From positions 1-50,848 of the forward strand of contig JAKORG010000066.1 of NCBI GenBank assembly GCA_029777945.1: 50,848 nt of DNA. The letters run 5' to 3'. Made by a program: the position numbers and the translations under genes. Positions within the stretch are counted from its first letter, which is position 1; each line of letters opens with the position of its first letter. Positions 32,813-41,844 of the stretch are shown here, piece after piece. The DNA is from Deltaproteobacteria bacterium. Its GTDB lineage: Bacteria; Desulfobacterota; Syntrophorhabdia; Syntrophorhabdales; Syntrophorhabdaceae. Below the pieces are notes generated by a model. The model made no database searches and was not told where the DNA came from. It saw only the letters and a list, made by a program, of their open reading frames with translations.

Positions 32813-34408
32813 ATGGATATTATAGGCATAGATATTGGCAGTGTAAGGATAAAATATGTCCGCATGCAGAGAAAATCTAAAAGGATCATTATTGTCTCAA
32901 AAGATTCTTTTGATTATAAGGGCACCTTTGATGACTTAAGTGAGATCATCGGTTCCATAGCTGTAAAAGAAGGGACAAACAATGAGATTGTAGTGGGCAT
33001 TACATCTCAGGAAATATTTAAAAAATCATTTACAGTGCCTATAATGCCAAAGGAAGAAATAAAAGAGGCTGTTAAGTGGTCTGCTTCAAAGGTCATATCT
33101 ACCCCTGTTGAAGATACGTATTACGAATTTGATATTATCGGTGATATTGAAGAAAGGGGCATCAAAAAAAGGGATATATTTTTTGCAGGAATAGAGAAAG
33201 ATTATGCAAATAAAGTGGTTTCCCTTTTTATGGAAAAAGGATTTGAAAAGATCACACTTTTGACTGATTCTTCATTTGTTTATGCCCCTTATATAAAGGA
33301 TATAAACCCTGAATTATCTGTAGTGGTGGATATAGGTGGTAGGGTTACTGGTATATACATAATAGAAAACGGTAAGAACATGTTTTTCAGGGAGATATTA
33401 ACTGCCTCAGAGAGCTTTACCGATGCCCTAATGAGCGGATTTAATTTTAGCTATGATGAGGCTGAGCATTATAAAAGAGAAAAAGGCTTTGTAGAAGATT
33501 CTGAACCTATACTTTCTGTAACGCTGGAAAGACTTGCAGGAGAGATTCAAAGGACATTTAGCGTATTTTTACAGAAATATGTGGATAAGAAGATAAGGCA
33601 CATTTATTTTACAGGTGGCGGTTCAAAAATACCCAATCTTATAGAAAAATTAAAAAATTTTTTTGAAGAAGAAGCAATTAGTCTTCCCCTTTTAGAAGAG
33701 ATTGAAGATACTTTTCTTCCTGCATATCTTCTATGTTTAAAAAAGACACAACTTTTTAATCTTTTGCCCTATGAGATAAGATCAAAAAAGAAGGAAGAGA
33801 ATCAAAAAAAATGGTTAAGAATAGGAACCGTAGGACTTTTATCAGTTATCGTTATAATAACTATAAATATGTTCGGTAAAATAAAAAAACTCGAATCAAA
33901 TATAAACATGGAGAAAATGCTGGTGTCTAATAATAAACAGAAATTTGCTCAACTTTCAGGGTCTGTTTTTTTATCCAAAGACGATGAATTTGTGCAATTA
34001 TTTTCAGAAATAAAAAAGAAAGATTTAACTTATCTATCCCTTCTTAAATATCTTTCATCGAAACTGCCAAAGAATGTGTCTTTAAAAGAAGTTTATTTAG
34101 AATTACATGAAAAAACAACTGTTTCTCAAAAAACAGGACAGACAAAAATACCTGAGAAGCCCCAGGATTCATTGGTAAAACAGGACACAAAGGCAACAGA
34201 GGATGAAACGTATATTATAAGGATAAAGGGCTATATATTTGGGGAGAAGAACCTACTGGAATCTGAACTCCTTGAGTTTATCATAAGACTTGAAGGGTCT
34301 GGTTTTATTTATATGGTAGATGTTGTAGGTAAAGATTTAAAGACACTAAAGGGAAAAGGCGTTATGGAGTTTGAACTAAAAGGCAGGTGCGCCGTACATG
34401 AAATTTAA
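32813..34408 (+). CDS. PilM-PilN fusion (MshI/GspL-like) pilus inner-membrane platform protein
   Basis: A 531-residue protein joining two usually separate subunits. Residues 1-310 are the cytoplasmic actin-like PilM fold (GIDIGSVRIKYV, SVVVDIGGRVTGIYII, IYFTGGGSKIPNL). Residues 314-323, FNLLPYEIRS, match the PilN N-terminal peptide that binds PilM. TM at about 336-354 and a periplasmic coiled-coil/ferredoxin-like part (370-531) follow. GspL of type II secretion and MshI of MSHA pili have a comparable layout. A low-complexity insert rich in Lys/Thr/Gln lies around 430-465. PilO-like and PilP-like genes follow with overlaps. Confidence 0.85.
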   Translation: MDIIGIDIGSVRIKYVRMQRKSKRIIIVSKDSFDYKGTFDDLSEIIGSIAVKEGTNNEIVVGITSQEIFKKSFTVPIMPKEEIKEAVKWSASKVISTPVEDTYYEFDIIGDIEERGIKKRDIFFAGIEKDYANKVVSLFMEKGFEKITLLTDSSFVYAPYIKDINPELSVVVDIGGRVTGIYIIENGKNMFFREILTASESFTDALMSGFNFSYDEAEHYKREKGFVEDSEPILSVTLERLAGEIQRTFSVFLQKYVDKKIRHIYFTGGGSKIPNLIEKLKNFFEEEAISLPLLEEIEDTFLPAYLLCLKKTQLFNLLPYEIRSKKKEENQKKWLRIGTVGLLSVIVIITINMFGKIKKLESNINMEKMLVSNNKQKFAQLSGSVFLSKDDEFVQLFSEIKKKDLTYLSLLKYLSSKLPKNVSLKEVYLELHEKTTVSQKTGQTKIPEKPQDSLVKQDTKATEDETYIIRIKGYIFGEKNLLESELLEFIIRLEGSGFIYMVDVVGKDLKTLKGKGVMEFELKGRCAVHEI

Positions 34409-34958
34409 ACGTATCTATATCTGGTACAGTATACCTGTATTTTTAATTCTAATATGGATTTTATTTGTTTTTATGCCATTATCAACGATGATAAAAAGTA
34501 AAGAAAAAGAGTTGGCATCTTTAAAAAATGAACAGGCTTCGCTCGATGCAAAAATAAACGCTTTATTACAGCAAAAAAATCAAAGGGATAAAACAACAGG
34601 TTTGCTGAAAGAATATATATCAGACATACCAGTGATAGAGCATTTACCAGATTATATTAAAGGTATTATTAAAGGCTCTAATAAATACGGCGTGGCTATA
34701 ATAAATTTTAACAGCACACTTTCTTCAATCGATAATGTATCAAAATCTATGCTTTTGATGCCTGCCTTTGATGTAACCATAAAGGGTAGATTTATGGATA
34801 TATCGAATTTTTTGGAAAGGATAACAGATTATAGAGCATACAGGGCTATTAAAAAGGCTGAACTTTTTTATAATGAAAAGGAATATCCAATCCTTACGGG
34901 TAAATTCGTGATTGAATTTAAATCATTAAGGAGGCTACCAGGGCTTGAAGTTAAGTAA
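34398..34958 (+). CDS. PilO/MshJ-like inner-membrane assembly protein
   Basis: A 186-residue bitopic protein: one N-terminal TM (IPVFLILIWILFVFMPL), a coiled coil (KSKEKELASLKNEQASLDAK) and a periplasmic ferredoxin-like domain with MPAFDVTIKGRFMDISNFLE, the usual PilO core. It pairs with the PilN part of the preceding fusion to form the alignment complex. It starts 11 bases inside the fusion gene and overlaps the following TTG start by 14. Confidence 0.82.
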   Translation: MKFKRIYIWYSIPVFLILIWILFVFMPLSTMIKSKEKELASLKNEQASLDAKINALLQQKNQRDKTTGLLKEYISDIPVIEHLPDYIKGIIKGSNKYGVAIINFNSTLSSIDNVSKSMLLMPAFDVTIKGRFMDISNFLERITDYRAYRAIKKAELFYNEKEYPILTGKFVIEFKSLRRLPGLEVK

Positions 34959-35442
34959 ACCTGTTTTGTTTACTCTTATAGGTGCGATTATTGTAATTAT
35001 CTATCTATTCTTTTTCGCTGGACCTAAAAAAATACCTCCTGTTAAGATTAAGTCACCTGAAACAGAAGGTACTAAGGTTCAAACTGGACTAATGGAAAAA
35101 GACAGGCCAAAGGATGGACCTAAAAAAGTAGCTAATGTGGATGCATTCTGGAAAAATGACCCTTTTATGTTACCTCAAATATCTCAAATAACTACTATTG
35201 ATGAAGAAATGGCCCATGAACCCTTAAAGTTGCATGGGATAATAGAGGGCAAAGACGGCAGATATGCTATCATAGGCACGAATATTGTTAAAAAAGATGA
35301 TTTTATAGGAGACGAAAGGGTGTTAGATATAGGGAAGGATACGGTAATAATTGCCCGCAAAGGTAAGAAAAAAACAGTATTTATGTCAGATTTATCAAAG
35401 GAAATGGATTTTAAAACATCTTCTCCGGGGGAAAAAAGATGA
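34945..35442 (+). CDS. PilP/MshK-like periplasmic protein
   Basis: A 165-residue protein read from a TTG start preceded by AAGGAGG. Residues 6-24 are a membrane anchor (PVLFTLIGAIIVIIYLFFF), a Lys/Pro-rich linker follows, and the C-terminal half is a PilP/GspC-like small beta domain: LKLHGIIEGKDGRYAIIG, DDFIGDERVLDIGKDTVI. Such proteins connect the PilNO complex to the secretin; here the anchor is a TM helix rather than the lipoprotein signal common in PilP. Its last four bases overlap the secretin start. Confidence 0.78.
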   Translation: MKLSKPVLFTLIGAIIVIIYLFFFAGPKKIPPVKIKSPETEGTKVQTGLMEKDRPKDGPKKVANVDAFWKNDPFMLPQISQITTIDEEMAHEPLKLHGIIEGKDGRYAIIGTNIVKKDDFIGDERVLDIGKDTVIIARKGKKKTVFMSDLSKEMDFKTSSPGEKR

Positions 35443-36959
35443 AAAAAATTTTCATAATAATCGTATTTTTAATTATCTGTAGTTCCTGTGCAACTACAGA
35501 TAAGGTTGTAGATACTGCTGTTAAAAAGACACCATCCCCAACTGATATATTATTTCCTCTGGTGCCTCAATTAAAAAAGACAAAAACGACTGATTCAGAA
35601 AAAGAAAAGGAACTTTTTACCTTCTCTTTAAGGGAAGCTGATATAAAAGATGTTTTAAGGGCGATTGCAAAACAGACCGGTTATAATATGGTAATCGAGC
35701 CAAATGTAAAAGGTTTATGCACAGTAGATTTAAAAGACATTTCACTAGAGAAGGCACTGGAGTATATCCTTGAACCACTAAATCTGACTTTTAAAATTGA
35801 AAATAATACTGTGTATGTATCGAAACCCAAGATTGAGACGAGATTTTTCCCCCTAAATTATGTGACCCTTACAAAATTAGGAAAAAGCACTGTATCTGGC
35901 TCATCAACGGGTCAGGCATCTGCAGCAGCTGGAGGTGCTCAGCAGGCAGGGGCAACATCAGCGATTGTTAATCTTCAGACAATTTCAGAGGCTGATTTGT
36001 GGAAAACCCTTGAGGATAATATAAAAGTGCTTTTGTCACCAGATGGAAAGTATACCATAAACAGACATGCATCGATTGTTATGGTAATGGATTATATGAG
36101 AAACATCAAAGATGTGGCTACCTTTCTTGAGGCAATAGAAGGCACTGTTCAGAGGCAGGTAATGATTGAGGCAAAGATTGTAGAGGTAACACTAACAGAA
36201 GAGACAAGCGAGGGTATAAACTGGTCTGCATTAAATATGAAATGGTTTGGAAGTAATTATAGTATTAATGTTGAACAGGCACTCGTATCTCCTCAGACAA
36301 GATATTTTAATATACCAAAAATATACGATACCTTTGACCCTGCAAAGTTTCAAGCCCCTCCAACAAATTATTTCCGTTTTGGGGTATCAAAGGGCAAATT
36401 CGATGCATTTATAGATTTATTAAAGACTACATACAAGGTAAATTTTATATCAAGCCCCAAAATTTCGACCCTTAATAATCAAAGGGCAGTGATAAAGGTA
36501 GCACAGGACGATGTATATTTTGATTATTCGTCTACATCTACCGCATCTGCCACCACATCAGGGTTTACAACAAAATTTGTAACCGTTGGGCTTATACTCG
36601 ATGTGACACCGCAGATTGACAGTAATGGCAATATACTTATGAATATACATCCTGTTCTAACAGATAAGGTTGCACAGGTTGAGATGCCTGTGCCAGCAGG
36701 CACTACAGGAGGGTCAGCATATGTTCCTATTCTTGCTGTAAGAGAAGTGGACATCATTGTAAAGGTTAGGGAGGGAGAAACAATTATCATTGCAGGCTTA
36801 ATACAGAATAAGTCTATTATAAAGGATACAGGGGTGAAGGATATTTCTGATATACCTTTAATTGGAAAGCTTTTTAAAAAACAGGACAGGGATATAAAAA
36901 AGACAGAACTGGTAATCTTTTTGACACCTAAAATAGTATACGGCAAGGAGTCCATATGA
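35439..36959 (+). CDS. outer-membrane secretin (PilQ/MshL type)
   Basis: A 506-residue secretin, likely a lipoprotein (MKKIFIIIVFLIICSSC). The STN/N0-like domain covers about 63-130 (FSLREADIKDVLRAIAKQTG; VDLKDISLEKALEYIL). A Gly/Ala/Ser-rich linker (SSTGQASAAAGGAQQAGA) precedes the N1-like part. The C-terminal gate contains VNFISSPKISTLNNQRAV, VREGETIIIAGLIQNKS and ISDIPLIGKLFKKQ, ending ELVIFLTPKIV. The single short N-region fits MshL more than multi-N-domain GspD. Pilin fibres would leave through it. It sits between the PilP-like and MshN-like genes and overlaps the latter by four bases. Confidence 0.92.
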   Translation: MKKIFIIIVFLIICSSCATTDKVVDTAVKKTPSPTDILFPLVPQLKKTKTTDSEKEKELFTFSLREADIKDVLRAIAKQTGYNMVIEPNVKGLCTVDLKDISLEKALEYILEPLNLTFKIENNTVYVSKPKIETRFFPLNYVTLTKLGKSTVSGSSTGQASAAAGGAQQAGATSAIVNLQTISEADLWKTLEDNIKVLLSPDGKYTINRHASIVMVMDYMRNIKDVATFLEAIEGTVQRQVMIEAKIVEVTLTEETSEGINWSALNMKWFGSNYSINVEQALVSPQTRYFNIPKIYDTFDPAKFQAPPTNYFRFGVSKGKFDAFIDLLKTTYKVNFISSPKISTLNNQRAVIKVAQDDVYFDYSSTSTASATTSGFTTKFVTVGLILDVTPQIDSNGNILMNIHPVLTDKVAQVEMPVPAGTTGGSAYVPILAVREVDIIVKVREGETIIIAGLIQNKSIIKDTGVKDISDIPLIGKLFKKQDRDIKKTELVIFLTPKIVYGKESI

Positions 36960-37996
36960 GCCTCATTTTAGACGCATTAAGAAAGGCACAGCAGGAAAGA
37001 AAGGCAATCTATGTCAAAGAACAAGGTAAAAATTTTATAAATTTCGGAAAACCGAGAAAAGCCTTTTATTTTTTACTCGGTATTGGTCTATGCCTTTGTC
37101 TAATAATATTTTTACTACCTGTTCCAAAAAAAACAGGCACTGATTATACAAAAATGGTAACTGCAAAAATAGAAAAGCCCTTGATTGACCTTAAAGATAT
37201 CCCAAAGGAGGTTCAAAAAAAGCCTAAAAAAGGTGATTTGATTAATACTTCAATAGCAGGAAATAAAGAAAGTATAAAATCAGCAGGTGAAATTAAGAAA
37301 AGTGTTGTTTCAAAAAAAGATAAAGAGATGGATGAAGCGCATAAAGTCGATAACACCCTGGAATCTAAAAATAGTGAAAATGTAGATGTTATGGTTAAAA
37401 AGAGTAATGAGAATAGGATCATAAATTTGTTTAATAAGGCAGTGGCAGAGACAAATAAAGGTAATTTGGATACAGCAAGGGATATATATTTAAAAATACT
37501 CGAAGAAAAACCTGATTATATAGAAGTATTAAATAATCTCGGCGTTATTGCCATGAGCCAGGGTAATACAAAAGAGGCCATTTCCTACTACAGAAAGATA
37601 CTGGAGAAATTGCCTAATTATTCAAAGGCATACAATAACATGGCAATTGCCTTATTAAAAGGAGGTGATAAAAAGCTCGCTGAAGAATATCTTAAAAAGG
37701 CCATTGAGATTAATAGAGAAGGCATCGAAGCATATATCAATCTTTTAGGCCTATTACGTTCAGAAAAAAGATTAAAAGAGGCGGTAAATATACTCGAACC
37801 AATCATTAAAAAAGGCTATGAAAATCCAAATCTATATCTGAGTTATGCCATTATAATGGATGAAATGGGTAATATAAATGAAGCCACTCTTTATTATAGA
37901 TATTACCTACGTTTATCCAGCAAGTCAGAAGAGAGAAATAAGGTTCTTGAAAGGTTGAAAATACTTGAAGATAGAGATGTTACAAAAAATCCTTAA
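36956..37996 (+). CDS. MshN-like TPR protein with GspB-type N-terminus
   Basis: A 346-residue bitopic protein. The N-terminus MSLILDALRKAQQERK is the conserved cytoplasmic motif of GspB/MshN proteins. A TM helix lies at 35-52 (FYFLLGIGLCLCLIIFLL). A Lys/Ser/Val-rich periplasmic linker follows, and then tetratricopeptide repeats from about 155 to the end (DYIEVLNNLGVIAMSQGNTK; PNYSKAYNNMAIALLKGGDK). It should pair with the ExeA/MshM-type ATPase at 21.2-22.2 kb to place the secretin. A gap of 117 bases with a possible terminator separates it from the ATPase gene. Confidence 0.85.
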   Translation: MSLILDALRKAQQERKAIYVKEQGKNFINFGKPRKAFYFLLGIGLCLCLIIFLLPVPKKTGTDYTKMVTAKIEKPLIDLKDIPKEVQKKPKKGDLINTSIAGNKESIKSAGEIKKSVVSKKDKEMDEAHKVDNTLESKNSENVDVMVKKSNENRIINLFNKAVAETNKGNLDTARDIYLKILEEKPDYIEVLNNLGVIAMSQGNTKEAISYYRKILEKLPNYSKAYNNMAIALLKGGDKKLAEEYLKKAIEINREGIEAYINLLGLLRSEKRLKEAVNILEPIIKKGYENPNLYLSYAIIMDEMGNINEATLYYRYYLRLSSKSEERNKVLERLKILEDRDVTKNP

Positions 37997-38031
37997 CAAA
38001 GCAATATTGAAAGGCACAATAAGAAAGACTT

Positions 38032-38065
38032 AAAAAGGCTTATTTCACTTAAGGGGGCTTTTTTT
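38032..38065 (+). terminator. possible terminator or attenuator between mshN-like and mshE-like genes
   Basis: AAAAAG(38032-38037)/CTTTTT(38058-38063) and CTTA(38039-38042)/TAAG(38050-38053) can form an interrupted stem with a G versus GGGG internal loop, followed by a run of seven T. It is weaker than a typical terminator and may allow partial read-through. Confidence 0.4.
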
Positions 38066-38113
38066 ACAACTAAAAAATTGAGTAATTAAAAAAATAAAGC
38101 CAGGAGTGATTAA

Positions 38114-39802
38114 ATGGCAATTAAAGAAAGAAAAAGATTGGGGGAGATTCTCGTTGAGGCAAAAAAAATCACAGAGGCAGAGCTTCAGAAGGCATTAACA
38201 GAACAGAAAAAATACGGGGAAAAGCTCGGTAGAATCCTTATTAAAATGGGACTTATTACTGAACACGAAATGATACTAACAGTGAGTAATCAGCTTGGAA
38301 TACCGATTGTAAAACTCGATAAAATAGATATACCCCATGAAGTAATAAAGCTCATACCAGAAGATTTATGCAAGACCTATTCGGTGATTCCCATAGAAAG
38401 AAGATTTAATGTTTTAAAGCTTGCCATGGCCGATCCCCTTGATATAAGTGCTATAGATGAGATCTCAAAGATTGTAAAGCTTGAGGTAGAACCATGTATT
38501 ACAACAGAAAATGAAATAAAAAGGGCTATTGAAAAGTATTTTGGGATAAGATCCATCATGCATGAAACCTTAGAAAAAATAAAAGATATAGAGGCTATGG
38601 AGGAGGAAGGGCTTATAGAGGAAACTATAATGCCTGTTGAGGCAATTGAGGATGAGCCTATAATTAAGCTCGTAAATAGTATTATTTCTCAAGCAATTGA
38701 GGATAATGCAAGCGATATTCATATAGAGCCATTTGAAAAAGATATGAGAATCAGAATGAGAATAGATGGAAAATTAAAAGAAGTTCCATCGCCACAGAAA
38801 AAGATGTTTAATACCATAGTTTCAAGGATAAAGATACTTTCAGGTATGGATATTACAAAGACGAGAATTCCACAGGATGGAAGGTTTGATATAAAAGAGG
38901 CCATGAAAGATGTAAGTGTGAGGGTTTCCACATTTCCAACCATTTATGGAGAAAAAGTGGTTATGAGGCTTCTTGATAAAAATACTGCCTTTTATGGAAT
39001 AGATAAAATTGGCCTATTAGACACAGAAAAAGAGAAAATTTTAAGTGTGCTAAAAAGACCTTATGGTTTTATTTTGTCTACAGGCCCAACAGGAAGCGGA
39101 AAATCAACGACCCTTTATGCAATATTAAATGCAATCAATACACCTGAAAAAAACATTGTTACCATTGAAGATCCTGTAGAATATACCATTGAAGGTATCA
39201 CGCAGAGTCAGATTAATCTAAAGGCAGGGCTTACATTTGATACAGGATTAAGGGCAATATTAAGACAGGACCCAGATGTTATAATGGTAGGTGAGATAAG
39301 GGATAAAGAGACGGCAACCATTGCCACCCATGCAGCCTTAACAGGTCACATTGTTTTATCTACCTTTCATACAAACGATGCTGCAGGGGCCTTAACAAGG
39401 TTCGTTGAGATGGGCATAGAACCATTTCTTGTGGCATCTTCTGTAAACTGTGTAATTGCCCAGAGGTTACTCAGAAGAGTTTGTGAAGAATGTAAGGAAT
39501 CGTATTATCCTTCTTGCGCAATTTTAGAAAGTATCGGTATAAATGAGCCTGTTGCCTTTTTTAAAGGAAAGGGGTGCCCTGCGTGCAGAAATACAGGATA
39601 CAAAGGCAGGGTAGGAATATTTGAGGTGTTAATTGTTGATGATGATATAAGAGACCTTGTTGTAAAAAAGGCATCAAGTGAAGTAATTAAAAACAAGGCT
39701 ATAGAGAAAGGTATGAAGACAATAAAGGATGATGCTATAACCAAAGCAAGGATAGGTGTAACAAGTCTTGAAGAGGCTCTGGGTTTTATCCAGGAAGATT
39801 AA
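38114..39802 (+). CDS. pilus assembly ATPase, MshE/PilB/GspE family, with c-di-GMP-binding MshEN domain
   Basis: A 562-residue hexameric ATPase. Residues 8-31 (starting RLGEILVEAKKI, ending Q31) and 37-60 (starting KLGRILIKMGLI, ending Q60) are two 24-residue LG-x2-L...Q motifs separated by five residues, the exact layout of the MshEN c-di-GMP site. The ATPase core has Walker A GPTGSGKSTT, Asp box TIEDPVEY, Walker B IMVGEIRDKET and HIVLSTFHTNDA. Four Cys (CEEC, CPAC) form the usual zinc site. Fibre extension is thus probably under c-di-GMP control. AGGAG precedes the ATG. MshG-like and pilin genes follow. Confidence 0.93.
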   Translation: MAIKERKRLGEILVEAKKITEAELQKALTEQKKYGEKLGRILIKMGLITEHEMILTVSNQLGIPIVKLDKIDIPHEVIKLIPEDLCKTYSVIPIERRFNVLKLAMADPLDISAIDEISKIVKLEVEPCITTENEIKRAIEKYFGIRSIMHETLEKIKDIEAMEEEGLIEETIMPVEAIEDEPIIKLVNSIISQAIEDNASDIHIEPFEKDMRIRMRIDGKLKEVPSPQKKMFNTIVSRIKILSGMDITKTRIPQDGRFDIKEAMKDVSVRVSTFPTIYGEKVVMRLLDKNTAFYGIDKIGLLDTEKEKILSVLKRPYGFILSTGPTGSGKSTTLYAILNAINTPEKNIVTIEDPVEYTIEGITQSQINLKAGLTFDTGLRAILRQDPDVIMVGEIRDKETATIATHAALTGHIVLSTFHTNDAAGALTRFVEMGIEPFLVASSVNCVIAQRLLRRVCEECKESYYPSCAILESIGINEPVAFFKGKGCPACRNTGYKGRVGIFEVLIVDDDIRDLVVKKASSEVIKNKAIEKGMKTIKDDAITKARIGVTSLEEALGFIQED

Positions 39803-39862
39803 TATGTTTTAACTGACCCTTATTATAATTGGGATTTTATTTTAAAAAATTAAAAGATAGTT

Positions 39863-41104
39863 ATGGCACTTTATTCATATAAGGCAAGGGATGAAAAAGG
39901 CACATTAATAACTGGTTCCATGGATGCAGACAATATGGGTGCAGTGTACATGCAGCTTGATTCACTTGGGTTGTATCCTATTTCTGTTTCAGAGCTAAAG
40001 GGAATAGGCAATAATATATCCCTTGGAACCTCTTTTAAAACCCTATTGGGTAATTACCAGAAGATTACATACGATGACCTCATATTTTTTACAAGGCAGC
40101 TCCAAACAATAATCAAGGCAGGCATCCCGTTAATATCAGGACTTAGGGCCTTAGAAGAACAGGCAACAAAGGAAAGACTTAAAAATATATTAAAGGATAT
40201 TTATCTTGATATTGAAAGGGGAAAGAGCTTTGCTGAAGCTATGGAGAAACATATTGAAGTGTTTCCTGAGATATATATCAGCATGATTAGGGCCGGAGAA
40301 ATTGGTGGTGTCCTTGAAGATGTCCTTGAGAGGCTCATAGGTATGCTTGAGTTTCAGATGAAGACAAAGGAGATGGTAAAAGCTGCCCTTAGATACCCTA
40401 TTATGGTATTAGTTACACTTGTAGTTGCCTTTTTTGTCCTTGTCACATTCGTTGTGCCTAAATTTGTCCCCCTTTTTAAGAGTGCAAAGATTGATTTACC
40501 TTTGCCTACAAGGATAATGATTTTATTAAATGAGATAGTCCAGCAGTATGGTGTATATTTGATTGCAGTGGTTATATTATTAACAATTGGTTTTGTATTT
40601 TATAAAAGGACTGAAAACGGCAGGTTCCAATGGGATAAATTCAAATTGAGGCTCCCCCTTTTAGGTCAGATACTACACAAAATCTATATAAGCAGGTTTG
40701 CCAATATGTTTGAGAACATGATAAGAACTGGAGTTCCTGTGATAAAGGCACTGGAGACAGCCTCTAAGACCATAGGTAATGCATATGTAGCAGGTAAGAT
40801 AAATGAGGTGAGTCTAAAGATTGAAAAAGGTAAAGGTATATCAAAACCTTTAAAGGAGACAGGGATATTTCCTCCCCTTGTCATACACCTTGTATCTACA
40901 GGGGAGAGCACTGGTGCTTTAGAGGAGATGTTAAAAGAGGTTTCAGATCACTATGATAGGGAGATTATATATTCTGTAAGCAGGCTTTCTACATGGATAG
41001 AACCCATATTAACTGCAGCACTTTCTATTATGGTTTTATTTTTAGCCCTTGCCATTTTTATGCCCTGGTGGCATATGATGGGTGCATTAAGGGGCGGAGG
41101 TTGA
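39863..41104 (+). CDS. pilus assembly membrane protein, MshG/PilC/GspF family
   Basis: A 413-residue polytopic protein with two tandem cytoplasmic helical domains: FFTRQLQTIIKAGIPLISGL with YLDIERGKSFAEAM, and FANMFENMIRTGVPVIKALE with VSLKIEKGKGISKPLKETG. TM helices lie near 172-192, 226-244 and 380-402. The conserved MIRAGEIGG and LVSTGESTGALEEML patches are present. It is the platform on which the ATPase works. Only 60 bases follow the ATPase stop; no retraction ATPase (PilT) is in the window, in keeping with MSHA/T2SS-type systems. Confidence 0.93.
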   Translation: MALYSYKARDEKGTLITGSMDADNMGAVYMQLDSLGLYPISVSELKGIGNNISLGTSFKTLLGNYQKITYDDLIFFTRQLQTIIKAGIPLISGLRALEEQATKERLKNILKDIYLDIERGKSFAEAMEKHIEVFPEIYISMIRAGEIGGVLEDVLERLIGMLEFQMKTKEMVKAALRYPIMVLVTLVVAFFVLVTFVVPKFVPLFKSAKIDLPLPTRIMILLNEIVQQYGVYLIAVVILLTIGFVFYKRTENGRFQWDKFKLRLPLLGQILHKIYISRFANMFENMIRTGVPVIKALETASKTIGNAYVAGKINEVSLKIEKGKGISKPLKETGIFPPLVIHLVSTGESTGALEEMLKEVSDHYDREIIYSVSRLSTWIEPILTAALSIMVLFLALAIFMPWWHMMGALRGGG

Positions 41105-41317
41105 TGAAATTTTTTATGTAGAGTCATATTCTAACATGACCTTTTATGAAGACTTATCAGGATGTGAAAAGATAATAATAAAAGATGCGTTGAAAAAGAC
41201 AAAAATATGCAGTCAAAGGCAGTAAAAACTCAAAAAAGGGCATGATTAATTTTGCTTGAAAAATTGCAGATTTAATTGATTTTATTTTTTTGTGATAATA
41301 TGTTATACAAGAATAAT

Positions 41318-41346
41318 TTGACAAATTTGATTAAAATGTATTTTAT
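41318..41346 (+). promoter_or_regulatory. candidate promoter of the major pilin gene
   Basis: TTGACA (41318-41323), 17-base spacer, TTTTAT (41341-41346, four of six). It lies in the 273-base AT-rich gap before the pilin. This gap holds no gene I can support. A sigma-54 promoter with correct GG-N10-GC spacing was not found. Confidence 0.45.
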
Positions 41347-41377
41347 ACAAATAAAAACATTTTTTTAAGGAGGCTTT

Positions 41378-41779
41378 ATGAATAGATCATTAAAAAATGC
41401 AAAAGGTTTTACATTAATTGAGCTAATTATCATTATTGTAATACTTGGTATACTTGCTGCTGTAGCCATACCAAAATATCTCGATATTAGGTCAGAGGCA
41501 GAGAAGGCAACGGCAAATGGTTTATTAAGTGGATTGATGGGTGCAGATAATTTAATGTTTGCACGAGCCATGCTTTCACCTACTGCATTTGCTACCTACA
41601 CAATCGGCAGTGTAATAAATAATTTAAATATTTCAGGTGGCACTACAACAATCGCTTTTACTGGTGGGGCAACCTATGGTGCAACGGCAACATTGACACT
41701 AACAGGCACATATCAGGTTACCTATATAAGGACTCAAACAACTGAATCAGGAAAATTCACAAAAGTAGGAAGCTGGTAA
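41378..41779 (+). CDS. major pilin, MshA-like
   Basis: A 133-residue type IV prepilin with strong AAGGAGG ribosome-binding site, consistent with high expression. The leader MNRSLKNAKG is cut before FTLIELIIIIVILGILAAVA. IPKYLDIRSEAEKATANGLL follows, closely like MshA/PilE-type pilins. The globular part is Thr/Gly/Ala-rich (ISGGTTTIAFTGGATYGATA). There are no Cys at all, so the C-terminal disulfide loop found in many pilins is missing. It has its own terminator and probably its own promoter, separating its level from that of the assembly genes. Confidence 0.9.
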   Translation: MNRSLKNAKGFTLIELIIIIVILGILAAVAIPKYLDIRSEAEKATANGLLSGLMGADNLMFARAMLSPTAFATYTIGSVINNLNISGGTTTIAFTGGATYGATATLTLTGTYQVTYIRTQTTESGKFTKVGSW

Positions 41780-41804
41780 ATATGTATTTCATTGAAATTT
41801 GATT

Positions 41805-41832
41805 AAAAGGGGGATTTTATATCCCCCTTTTT
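41805..41832 (+). terminator. rho-independent terminator of the pilin gene
   Basis: AAAAGGGGGAT-TTTAT-ATCCCCCTTTT forms an 11-bp perfect stem with a 5-base loop and a terminal T-run, 25 bases after the pilin stop. Confidence 0.92.
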
Positions 41833-41844
41833 AATATCATGTAG

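Noticed and set aside
41228-41262. Possible sigma-54 promoter (GGGCATG...TTGCTT) before the pilin
   Set aside because: The GG to GC distance is 13-14 bases instead of 10.
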